A stretch of 6,861 bases of DNA, taken from contig JAFNAU010000101.1 of the NCBI GenBank assembly GCA_017860335.1, positions 1 to 6,861 on the forward strand, given 5' to 3'. Within the stretch, counting starts at the first letter, position 1. Every line of letters begins with the position of its first letter. Shown one piece after another: positions 1 through 6,040 of the stretch. The notes under the pieces are model-generated. The model searched no databases. It worked only from the letters and a program-made list of their open reading frames with translations, and was not told the origin of the DNA. The translations under genes and the position numbers were made by a program. The DNA is from Bacteroidota bacterium. GTDB lineage: Bacteria > Bacteroidota > Bacteroidia > Bacteroidales > Paludibacteraceae.

Positions 1-964
1 TCTGAGTTTTGTGCATATACAGTTTTTTCAGTTCGTCGCGGGCAGGACCCAGGTATTTGCGGGGGTCAAATTCTGCAGGTTTGTTGGCAAACATTTCGCG
101 AACGGCAGCTGTCATAGCCAGACGACCGTCAGAGTCAATGTTGATTTTGCAAACAGCTGAAGCAGCAGCGTGACGGAGTTGTTCTTCGGGAATACCGATT
201 GAATCTTTCAGGGCACCGCCATATTTGTTGATAGTTTCAACATATTCCTGTGGAACTGAAGAAGATCCGTGAAGTACAATCGGGAAACCCGGGATGCGTC
301 TTTCGATTTCTTCAAGAATATCGAAACGAAGTGGTGGTGGAACGAGACGTCCGTTTTCGTCGCGGGTGCATTGTTCTGGTGTGAATTTGTTTGCTCCGTG
401 TGATGTTCCGATAGAAATTGCCAGAGAGTCAACTCCGGTTCTTGTAACAAAATCCACTACTTCGTCTGGTTCGGTATATGTGTGATGTTCTGCCGATACT
501 TCGTCTTCTACACCGGCCAATACTCCAAGTTCACCTTCTACAGTAACGTCGTGAGCATGAGCGTATTCAACTACTTTTTTAGTCAGAGCGATGTTTTCTT
601 CGTAAGACAGGTGTGAACCGTCAATCATTACTGAAGAAAAGCCATAGTCGATACAGCTTTTGCACAATTCAAAACTGTCACCGTGGTCCAGGTGAAGAAC
701 GATAGGAATTGCATATCCGAGTTCTTTAGCATATTCTACAGCACCCTGAGCCATGTAGCGAAGTAATGTCTGATTGGCATATTTGCGTGCACCGCTCGAA
801 ACCTGAAGAATTACAGGTGATTTTGTTTCTACACATGCAGCAATAATTGCCTGCATTTGTTCCATATTGTTGAAGTTGAAAGCAGGAATTGCATACTTTC
901 CTTCAATTGCTTTTTTGAATAACTCTTTGGAGTTAACCAGTCCGAGTTCTTTGTAACTTACCAT
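1..964 (-). CDS. fba: Class II fructose-1,6-bisphosphate aldolase, 3' end cut by window edge
   Basis: Zinc-dependent aldolase that reversibly splits fructose 1,6-bisphosphate into glyceraldehyde 3-phosphate and dihydroxyacetone phosphate in the cytoplasm (glycolysis and gluconeogenesis). The start is the ATG at 964-962 (MVSYKELGLV). 321 complete codons are visible with no stop; related proteins are about 330-340 aa, so only roughly 10-15 residues are missing. Family marks seen: HLDHGD at residues 91-96, with the catalytic Asp (D93) and a zinc His (H94); a conserved acidic stretch VEGELG at 142-147; GTSHG at 186-190 (zinc ligand H189); LHGSSS at 231-236 (zinc ligand H232); and the phosphate-binding NIDSD at 275-279. 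This is the class IIB (GatY/KbaY/Fba-like) layout. Tagatose-bisphosphate aldolases share the fold, but the length and the overall Bacteroidales-like sequence favour Fba. It lies 122 nt downstream of the acyl-CoA ligase gene on the same strand and has its own promoter at 1010-1041, so it is probably transcribed separately. Confidence 0.96.
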   Translation of the reverse strand, partial: MVSYKELGLVNSKELFKKAIEGKYAIPAFNFNNMEQMQAIIAACVETKSPVILQVSSGARKYANQTLLRYMAQGAVEYAKELGYAIPIVLHLDHGDSFELCKSCIDYGFSSVMIDGSHLSYEENIALTKKVVEYAHAHDVTVEGELGVLAGVEDEVSAEHHTYTEPDEVVDFVTRTGVDSLAISIGTSHGANKFTPEQCTRDENGRLVPPPLRFDILEEIERRIPGFPIVLHGSSSVPQEYVETINKYGGALKDSIGIPEEQLRHAAASAVCKINIDSDGRLAMTAAVREMFANKPAEFDPRKYLGPARDELKKLYMHKTQ

Positions 965-1009
965 ATTGATTATTTTTTATTTAGTTTGTTTCGTGATTAA
1001 ATTATTTTG

Positions 1010-1041
1010 CAAAAGTACTATTTTTTTGTAATGTGTACAAG
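1010..1041 (-). promoter_or_regulatory. Bacteroidetes-type promoter of fba
   Basis: On the minus strand the -7 box TACTTTTG (1017-1010) matches TAnnTTTG completely. CTTG (1041-1038) stands 20 nt upstream as a three-of-four match to the -33 TTTG box. The predicted start is about 1005, leaving an A/T-rich leader of roughly 40 nt before the ATG at 964, without a Shine-Dalgarno sequence. The match is to the known primary sigma factor consensus of Bacteroides; the actual start site is inferred. Confidence 0.7.
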
Positions 1042-1086
1042 TGAAACTTAAGTTGCTAAATGTGCAGATAGCCCTTGATTAATCTC

Positions 1087-2883
1087 TTATTTATACATCG
1101 CGTCAATCTGTGCTTTGTATTTCTGTTGTACGACTGCACGGCGTATTTTCAGCGTGTTGGTCAGTTCGCCTGCTTCGATGGTGAACGGAATTTTAATCAG
1201 AGTGAATTTTTTTATTATTTCGTAAGGGGCCATTCCTTTCTGGGCAACAGCGATTCTTTGTTCCATCAGCGAATAGATTTCAGGCAACAGCAACAACTCA
1301 TCCTTGTCTTTATAAGCGATGTCGTGTTCTTTTGCAAAGGCTTCGAGTGCCGGAATTGAAGGTGCTATGATGGCTGTCACATAGTTGCGTTCGTCTCCGA
1401 TGACTGCAACCTGCTCAATATATTTATCGGTGCCCAGACGGGTCTCTATTTCCTGGGGAGCAATGTATTTTCCGTTCGATGTCTTGAATAAATCCTTCAG
1501 ACGTTCGGTCAGTATTATCCTGTTGTTTTCTATCTTACCGGCATCACCGGTTTTAAACCAACCGTCTTCGGTAAACGATTTTTTATTTGCTTCCGGATTG
1601 TTGTAGTAACCTGGGGTAATGGTTTTACCTTTCAGTAGAATTTCGTTGTCAGTCCCTACTTTTACCTGAACATCGGGCATAATTGAGCCTACAGTTCCGA
1701 TTTGATATTGTTCTTCGAAACAACTAACCGTGGCTGTACTTTCTGTCAGACCATAACCGTAAACAATCGGAACTCCAATGCTTCGGAAAAACATGGCAAT
1801 ATCGTCTGAAAGTTTCGCGCCTGCAACCGGAAGTATTTTTGCGTTCTCAAGCCCAAGCGTCTTTTTTACTTTCGAAAATACCAGCGAGTCGGCCATCTTA
1901 TATCGCAGATTTAACCAGACATCTGGCTTTTTGCCAATTCGTAAATGGTCAATATTGTGTTTTTTCCCTACGGCTATGGCCCACGTAACAACTCCCAGCA
2001 TGAACGGAGAATAATTGTTGAGTACTTCCTGAACGCCAATATATACTTTTTCCCAAAAACGTGGAACGGCGCACATCAGTGTAGGACGAACATCCCTGAT
2101 GGTTTGTTGTATTTCTGCCGGACGATGGTTGATGTAATTGGTAGCTCCTGTGAAGAGCAGGAAGTAACACCATGTACGTTCAAAAACGTGTGTAAGAGGA
2201 AGAAATGCTAATGAAATATCCTGATCGTTCATCGAGTTCAACCGCATGGTATGAATACGCATTCCTTCATTGAACATCTCGTGGGTCATAATCACGCCTT
2301 TAGGATTGCCGGTGGTTCCTGATGTATACAGAATATTGGCATAATCTTTTTCGTTCAGTTGATCACGGAGTTTTTCCACCTCATCCATACGTGTCGATTT
2401 TTCACCGATGGCAAGAAATTCATCGTAATACATCGATTTTTCGGGAACAGAGAATACTACATCCTTTTCAAAGGCTATAAGCATTTTCAAAGTTCCCGAA
2501 GTTATGAGTACTTCTACTGCAACATCATATTGCTTTTGGTCGCCGATAAACATGTATTCAATTTCTGCATCGTTTACAATAAATTCAACTTGTTGTACTG
2601 TAGAAGTGGGGTAGATGGGAATCATAACGGCACGCAGTGAAAAAAGCGCGAAATCTATGATCAGATTTTCAGCTTTGTTTTGCGAAAACTGAGCAACTCG
2701 TTGCTGATCTTTTACTCCAAGTTCGAGAAAACTTTTTGCTGCTATATCAACTTTCAGGCTCATCTCGTTCCAGCTGATTGCTTTCCACGGATCAGTAATT
2801 TCTGCTCTGTCGTATAAAACTGTTTTCTCTCCGAATTTTTTTGCTTGCGTGCCTATCAGGCTTGATAATTGTTTTGGATTCAT
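1087..2883 (-). CDS. fadD: Long-chain acyl-CoA ligase, AMP-forming (FadD/FAA1 type)
   Basis: Member of the ANL adenylating enzyme superfamily, predicted to activate fatty acids with ATP and coenzyme A through an acyl-AMP intermediate. The 598-aa product has the full set of family motifs: P-loop-like YTSGTTGNPKG at residues 186-196, YGLTES around 377-382, GWFKTGD at 441-447, the hinge region TERLKDLFKTSNGKYIAP at 459-476, and the C-terminal catalytic lysine in TNTLK (K579). Length and motif spacing fit the long-chain (COG1022) branch of about 600 aa. No signal peptide or clear membrane segment is seen. The start is the ATG at 2883-2881 (MNPKQLSSLI), which places the N-terminus as in the family. 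The frame stays open to an ATG at 2985, but the added 34 residues are basic and A/T-rich with no family resemblance. It lies 104 nt after rnc. The substrate chain length is not shown by the sequence, and activation of other carboxylic acids cannot be excluded. Confidence 0.92.
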   Translation of the reverse strand: MNPKQLSSLIGTQAKKFGEKTVLYDRAEITDPWKAISWNEMSLKVDIAAKSFLELGVKDQQRVAQFSQNKAENLIIDFALFSLRAVMIPIYPTSTVQQVEFIVNDAEIEYMFIGDQKQYDVAVEVLITSGTLKMLIAFEKDVVFSVPEKSMYYDEFLAIGEKSTRMDEVEKLRDQLNEKDYANILYTSGTTGNPKGVIMTHEMFNEGMRIHTMRLNSMNDQDISLAFLPLTHVFERTWCYFLLFTGATNYINHRPAEIQQTIRDVRPTLMCAVPRFWEKVYIGVQEVLNNYSPFMLGVVTWAIAVGKKHNIDHLRIGKKPDVWLNLRYKMADSLVFSKVKKTLGLENAKILPVAGAKLSDDIAMFFRSIGVPIVYGYGLTESTATVSCFEEQYQIGTVGSIMPDVQVKVGTDNEILLKGKTITPGYYNNPEANKKSFTEDGWFKTGDAGKIENNRIILTERLKDLFKTSNGKYIAPQEIETRLGTDKYIEQVAVIGDERNYVTAIIAPSIPALEAFAKEHDIAYKDKDELLLLPEIYSLMEQRIAVAQKGMAPYEIIKKFTLIKIPFTIEAGELTNTLKIRRAVVQQKYKAQIDAMYK

Positions 2884-2982
2884 TGTTGATGTATTTTTCC
2901 GGATTTTGTTTTTATGAAGGTTTATCCTCAAAAAATACCGGACTATATGAATAAACACATTGTTTGTTAATAATGTTCTGAT

Positions 2983-2990
2983 CAAAATTA
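2983..2990 (-). promoter_or_regulatory. Candidate -7 promoter box upstream of the acyl-CoA ligase gene
   Basis: TAATTTTG (2990-2983) fits TAnnTTTG exactly, and its first three bases are the TAA stop codon of rnc. No good TTTG box is present 19-21 nt upstream, so the promoter is only half supported. If used, transcription would start near 2977 and give a leader of about 95 nt before the ATG at 2883. Otherwise the ligase gene is read from the rnc transcript. Confidence 0.35.
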
Positions 2991-3755
2991 ATTTGTCGTC
3001 ACATTATGGTTTGCTTTGTCCATTATTTTGTCCACAAAACCGGGGCTATTGTTGATGAGTTGAAAGGCCGCTGCAGAAGCATGTTGTTGTGATTCTTTCT
3101 TGCTTGCACCTACACCCTCGCTTACCACAATTCCTTCAATCAATAATTGGGTGCGAAAAGTATGTTGATTATACGCGTCAACTGTATCCGCGTCAATTCT
3201 GAATTCTGCCTCCAGTCTATTTTTTTGTGTCCATTCGAGCAGTTTTGATTTGTAATTTTCATCTCCTTCGGCTGTTTTTTTCAGTATGTCGAACGAAACG
3301 AAAAGTCGTTTGCGGATAAATTCCCCGCATTTCTCATAACCATAATCAAGATAAATGGCGCCAATCAACGCTTCGAGCGCGTTTCCATAGATGTTATTGC
3401 TTTTATCCGGATTTAAATGCTTGATGGTAATCAGGAGTTGGTCAAGGCCGGTGCGGACACATAACTCATTGAGCGAGTCTCGTTTTACAAGATTTGAACG
3501 GGCGTTAGTCAGAAACCCTTCATTTTCATCAGGGTACCGATGATAGAGTATATCCGAAATAATTGAATTTAGTACGGTGTCTCCTAAAAATTCAAGTCTT
3601 TCGTTGTTCAGAAATCTGCCCTTCGGATCTTGTATAGATATTGATTTATGTCTGACGGCAAGCTGATAGTATTCAATATTTCGGGGGTAAAATCCCAAAA
3701 CTTTGAAAAAAGACAAAAAAGGCTCTTTCCGTTTTTTGGAAAAGAGCCTTTTCAT
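2988..3755 (-). CDS. rnc: Ribonuclease III
   Basis: Double-strand-specific endoribonuclease, which in bacteria processes rRNA precursors and some mRNAs. The 255-aa product has an N-terminal RNase III domain (about residues 20-155) with the signature NERLEFLGD at 51-59, giving the acidic catalytic residues E52, E55 and D59. A second metal-site motif, GNALEALIG, lies at 124-132. A C-terminal double-stranded RNA binding domain spans about 167-235 and ends in the typical ASKKESQQHASAAA helix (217-230). In the second motif the residue matching E. coli D114 is Asn (N125), while E128 matches E117. The start is the ATG at 3755, 22 nt after the fabF stop. The frame is open further up to 3854, but that part overlaps fabF and looks like out-of-frame fabF. 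The first 17 codons coincide with a terminator-like hairpin and U-tract. The basic N-terminus (MKRLFSKKRK) is short; a slightly different start cannot be excluded. Confidence 0.93.
   Translation of the reverse strand: MKRLFSKKRKEPFLSFFKVLGFYPRNIEYYQLAVRHKSISIQDPKGRFLNNERLEFLGDTVLNSIISDILYHRYPDENEGFLTNARSNLVKRDSLNELCVRTGLDQLLITIKHLNPDKSNNIYGNALEALIGAIYLDYGYEKCGEFIRKRLFVSFDILKKTAEGDENYKSKLLEWTQKNRLEAEFRIDADTVDAYNQHTFRTQLLIEGIVVSEGVGASKKESQQHASAAAFQLINNSPGFVDKIMDKANHNVTTN
3706..3752 (-). terminator. Terminator-like hairpin and U-tract inside the start of rnc
   Basis: Read on the minus strand, AAAAGGCTCTTT (3752-3741) pairs perfectly with AAAGAGCCTTTT (3728-3717) around a loop containing a run of A. 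It is followed directly by a T-rich run (six T, GTC, six T; 3720-3706). This is the classic shape of an intrinsic terminator in the direction of fabF and rnc, beginning 25 nt after the fabF stop. It covers codons 2-17 of rnc, so it would end or attenuate the acpP-fabF transcript within rnc. In the plus direction only four T follow the stem, so it points to the minus strand. The structure is seen; its activity is inferred. Confidence 0.65.
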
Positions 3756-3777
3756 ATTTAAGAAGTTCAGTCTCAAC

Positions 3778-5040
3778 TTATTTTTCGTATCTTTTGAATA
3801 TGACACTTGCATTATGACCGCCAAATCCAAAAGTATTTGACAAGGCAGCATCAACAGTACGCTGTTGTGCTTTGTTGAAAGTGAAATTCAGTTTGTAATC
3901 AATTTCAGGATCTTCATCTCCCTCATTGAAGTTAATTGTCGGAGGAACTACGTTGTTCAGTATCGAAAAAATTGAGATTACAGCTTCCACGGCTCCGGCA
4001 GCACCCAGCAGGTGACCTGTCATCGATTTTGTGGAACTGATATTCAGTTTATATGCATATTCGCCAAACACTTCCTTAATAGCCTTTGACTCCGAGATAT
4101 CTCCTACTGGTGTAGAAGTTCCGTGCACATTGATATAATCAATATCTTCAGGTTTCATTCCGGCTTCTGCAAGTGCTCTTTTCATTACCAGCATCGCTCC
4201 AAGCCCTTCAGGGTGTGTTGCGGTAAGGTGGTAAGCATCGGCTGATAAACCCGTACCTGCTATTTCACAAAGAATATTTGCACCACGGGCTTTGGCATGT
4301 TCAAGTTCCTCAAGCATCAGGCAGCCGGCACCTTCACCCATGACAAATCCGTCGCGGCTCAGACTGAATGGCCTTGAAGCACCTTCAGGATCGTCATTAC
4401 GTGTTGATAGGGCTGTAAGCGCGTTGAATCCGCCAACTCCCGCAGGGGTAATGGCAGCTTCAGCTCCTCCAGCAAATATTATATTGGCTTTTCCCAACCT
4501 GATCAGGTTGAATGCATCAATGATCGCATTGTTGGACGAAGCACACGCAGAGGCTGTCGAGAAATTAGGTCCGTGAAAACCATATTGAATGGAAATCTGT
4601 CCGGCAGCTATGTCCGAAATCATTTTGGGAATGAAAAATGGATTGAATTTGGGACCTTGCTCCAGATTTGAATAATAGTATCCCACTTCCTGTTCGAAAG
4701 TACTGATACCACCAATACCTGCAGCAAAAACCACACCCACTTCGTCTTTGTCTATAGCTTCCAGATCAATGCCACTGTTTTCAATGGCTTCAGCGGTTGC
4801 TACCATGGCGTACTGAGCGTAAAGATCCATTTTTCTCGCTTCCTTGCGATCGAAATATTTCTGAGGATCAAAACCTTTTACCTCGCAGGCAAATCTGGTT
4901 TTGTGTTTTGAGGGGTCAAAATAAGTAATTGGGGCAGCGCCGCTTTTCCCGGATAAGACATTCTGCCACGTTTCCGCGGCAGTCAGTCCTAAAGGGGTAA
5001 CGGCACCGACGCCAGTTACTACAACTCTTTTTAATTCCAT
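3778..5040 (-). CDS. fabF: Beta-ketoacyl-[acyl carrier protein] synthase II (KAS II)
   Basis: Condensing enzyme that elongates acyl-ACP with malonyl-ACP in type II fatty acid synthesis. The product is 420 aa, close to the usual 410-420. The thiolase-fold catalytic set is complete: nucleophile C166 in STASACASSN (161-170), H306 in NVHGTST (304-310), and K338 with H343 in STKSMTGH (336-343). The C-terminal glycine-rich gate NTFGFGGHN is at 402-410. An MxLxRVVVTGxGxVTPLG-like N-terminus and Cys-His-His chemistry favour FabF over FabH (Cys-His-Asn); FabB is closely similar, but sequence and neighbourhood favour FabF. The start is the ATG at 5040, because an in-frame stop lies only 6 nt upstream (5049-5047). 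It follows acpP after 24 nt, so its carrier protein is made from the same probable transcript. Its 3' end lies 22 nt before rnc. Confidence 0.97.
   Translation of the reverse strand: MELKRVVVTGVGAVTPLGLTAAETWQNVLSGKSGAAPITYFDPSKHKTRFACEVKGFDPQKYFDRKEARKMDLYAQYAMVATAEAIENSGIDLEAIDKDEVGVVFAAGIGGISTFEQEVGYYYSNLEQGPKFNPFFIPKMISDIAAGQISIQYGFHGPNFSTASACASSNNAIIDAFNLIRLGKANIIFAGGAEAAITPAGVGGFNALTALSTRNDDPEGASRPFSLSRDGFVMGEGAGCLMLEELEHAKARGANILCEIAGTGLSADAYHLTATHPEGLGAMLVMKRALAEAGMKPEDIDYINVHGTSTPVGDISESKAIKEVFGEYAYKLNISSTKSMTGHLLGAAGAVEAVISIFSILNNVVPPTINFNEGDEDPEIDYKLNFTFNKAQQRTVDAALSNTFGFGGHNASVIFKRYEK
3828..3835 (-). promoter_or_regulatory. Possible internal -7 box near the 3' end of fabF
   Basis: TACTTTTG (3835-3828) is the same octamer as the fba -7 box and matches TAnnTTTG, about 75 nt upstream of the rnc start. 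A TTG lies upstream (3854-3852) but at 16 nt, shorter than the usual 19-21. The bases also encode the conserved Thr-Phe-Gly of the FabF glycine-rich motif, so the match may be a coding coincidence. Confidence 0.2.
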
Positions 5041-5064
5041 AAAATTTTACTTTTAGGAATTGAA

Positions 5065-5301
5065 TTATTTTTTCAAAGCTTCTACGTGAGCGATAGCATC
5101 GCCAACAGTTGTAATTTTTTGAGCTTCTTCGTCAGGAATAGAAACACCGAATTCTTTTTCGAATTCCATGATCAATTCAACTGTGTCCAGAGAATCTGCA
5201 CCAAGGTCATTGGTAAAACTGGCTGTTTCAACAACATCAGCTTCGTCAACACCCAATTTATCTACAATAATAGCTTTTACTTTTTCTGCAACTTCTGACA
5301 T
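5065..5301 (-). CDS. acpP: Acyl carrier protein
   Basis: Small acidic carrier of growing acyl chains in type II fatty acid synthesis, working in the cytoplasm with FabF, encoded just downstream. The product is 78 aa, the standard length, and forms the expected helical bundle pattern with many Glu and Asp. The phosphopantetheine attachment site is S37 in GADSLDTVELIMEFE (34-48); the DSL motif and the following recognition helix are intact. The start is the ATG at 5301 (MSEVAEKV), in line with other ACPs; the leader is A-rich without a Shine-Dalgarno. It is the first gene of the acpP-fabF-rnc cluster and is divergent from purN. The length, the DSL context and the neighbour fabF indicate the housekeeping ACP rather than a polyketide or secondary carrier. 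Confidence 0.98.
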   Translation of the reverse strand: MSEVAEKVKAIIVDKLGVDEADVVETASFTNDLGADSLDTVELIMEFEKEFGVSIPDEEAQKITTVGDAIAHVEALKK

Positions 5302-5338
5302 AATTTTGCTTTTTAGTTATTAAATAAAATTTGTTTTA

Positions 5339-5346
5339 TAAATTTG
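5339..5346 (+). promoter_or_regulatory. Candidate -7 promoter box for purN
   Basis: TAAATTTG on the plus strand matches TAnnTTTG exactly, about 105 nt before the purN ATG. The region 19-21 nt upstream (around 5315-5320, within the acpP leader) lacks a TTTG, so support is partial. It is the best TAnnTTTG match I found on this strand between acpP and purN. Confidence 0.35.
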
Positions 5347-5352
5347 CGGTTG

Positions 5353-5360
5353 CAAAGTAA
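5353..5360 (-). promoter_or_regulatory. Probable -7 promoter box of acpP
   Basis: TTACTTTG followed by CA (minus strand, 5360-5353) matches TAnnTTTG at all but one fixed position and lies about 50 nt before the acpP ATG. No convincing TTTG box is present 19-21 nt upstream; the nearest are TGCG (5384-5381) and TGTG (5386-5383). It is the best placed candidate for the acpP-fabF transcript. It sits face to face with a plus-strand box at 5339-5346. Confidence 0.5.
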
Positions 5361-5381
5361 AGAAAATTTCATTAAACCACC

Positions 5382-5421
5382 GCACATTTTTTCTAAAAAA
5401 AGCAATTTATTGCACATTTTT
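5382..5421. repeat. Two copies of GCACATTTTT, 30 bp apart
   Basis: Identical 10-mers at 5382-5391 and 5412-5421 start exactly 30 bp apart, near three helical turns, and flank the inverted repeat at 5402-5413. They could be paired sites for a regulator of purN or acpP. A/T-rich composition makes chance plausible. Confidence 0.3.
5402..5413. promoter_or_regulatory. Small inverted repeat in the acpP-purN intergenic region
   Basis: GCAAT TT ATTGC is a perfect 5+2+5 inverted repeat, the size of a binding half-site pair for a dimeric regulator. It lies about 40 nt before purN and 100 nt upstream of acpP. The symmetry is seen directly; a regulatory role is only a guess, as such short repeats also arise by chance in A/T-rich DNA. 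Confidence 0.25.
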
Positions 5422-5451
5422 AAGTGAAATGAGCATAAAATCATTCCTGCT

Positions 5452-6018
5452 ATGCCAAAAAATATTGCCATATTTGCTTCGGGTTCAGGGTCTAATGCTG
5501 AAAATATCATCCGCTATTTTGCCGGTTCTGCTGAACTCAAATTTCCGGTTATTCTTTCCAACAAACCGGATGCGTTTATTCACGAAAGGGCTAAAAACCT
5601 GAATGTTCCATCGCTGACTTTCTCGAAACAGGAATTTGAAGCCGGTGATAAAATACTTGAAGTCTTGAAATCGTACGATATTTATGCTATTGTTTTAGCC
5701 GGGTTTTTGCTGAAGGTTCCCGTTGAAATAATTAAAGCTTATCCACACAGAATTATCAATATTCATCCAGCCTTACTGCCAAAATACGGAGGTAAAGGAA
5801 TGTATGGTGAACGTGTTCATAAAGCTGTGAAAGAACAGGGCGATACTGAAAGTGGTATTACAATACATTATGTAAACGAAAATTACGATGAAGGTAATGT
5901 GATTTTTCAGGCTTTATGTGAGGTTTTGCCAACCGATACTTGCGAAGATATTGCAGCCAAAGTGCATGCTCTTGAATACGAACATTTCCCCAAAGTGATT
6001 GAGCAGATTTGGGGATAG
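5452..6018 (+). CDS. purN: Phosphoribosylglycinamide formyltransferase (GAR transformylase, folate-dependent)
   Basis: Transfers a formyl group from 10-formyltetrahydrofolate to glycinamide ribonucleotide, the third step of purine synthesis. The product is 188 aa, the normal size for a stand-alone PurN. Seen in order: the N-terminal phosphate-binding segment ASGSGSNAENI (9-19), SNKPDA (36-41), the folate-site AGFLLKVP (83-90), the catalytic NIHPALLP (103-110) giving N103 and H105, and the motif with the catalytic Asp, NENYDEGNVIF (142-152; D146). These match E. coli N106, H108 and D144. The start is the ATG at 5452 (MPKNIAIFAS), directly before the first beta strand, with no Shine-Dalgarno. 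It is divergent from acpP across 150 nt. No terminator hairpin is evident after its stop, and the promoter of ychF begins within its final codons. Confidence 0.96.
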   Translation: MPKNIAIFASGSGSNAENIIRYFAGSAELKFPVILSNKPDAFIHERAKNLNVPSLTFSKQEFEAGDKILEVLKSYDIYAIVLAGFLLKVPVEIIKAYPHRIINIHPALLPKYGGKGMYGERVHKAVKEQGDTESGITIHYVNENYDEGNVIFQALCEVLPTDTCEDIAAKVHALEYEHFPKVIEQIWG

Positions 6019-6040
6019 ACAGTTTTTCTAGTATCTTTGC
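6008..6040 (+). promoter_or_regulatory. Strong Bacteroidetes-type promoter of ychF
   Basis: TTTG (6008-6011), 20 nt, then TATCTTTGC (6032-6040) is a full match to the TTTG / TAnnTTTG consensus with ideal spacing. The -33 box lies inside the final Ile-Trp codons of purN. The predicted start near 6045 gives a leader of about 80 nt. This is the clearest promoter in the window. Confidence 0.8.

Noticed and set aside
208..485. Short open frames within the aldolase gene on both strands
   Set aside because: The aldolase frame continues intact through the region with all metal and catalytic motifs; these are shadow frames.
1075..2640. Several open frames on the plus strand across the ligase gene (for example 1075-1359, 1385-1606, 2359-2640)
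   Set aside because: They lie antisense to a well supported gene with intact motifs, and their translations have no recognisable domain.
2884..2985. Longer start for the acyl-CoA ligase at 2985, adding 34 residues
   Set aside because: The extra residues are A/T-rich with no family resemblance, the MNPKQ start fits the family N-terminus, and a promoter-like box lies at 2990-2983, which would put the transcript start downstream of that ATG.
3756..3854. Longer start for rnc at 3854, overlapping fabF
   Set aside because: The added residues are an out-of-frame reading of the conserved fabF 3' end and do not resemble RNase III; the ATG at 3755 lies 22 nt after the fabF stop.
5086..5298. Plus-strand 70-aa open frame opposite acpP
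   Set aside because: It is the antisense of a fully conserved acyl carrier protein, and its Phe/Asn-rich content follows from the reverse complement of acidic codons.
5313..5510. Minus-strand 65-aa open frame in the acpP-purN intergenic region
   Set aside because: It overlaps the purN start and the promoter region, has no recognisable domain and no promoter or start context of its own.
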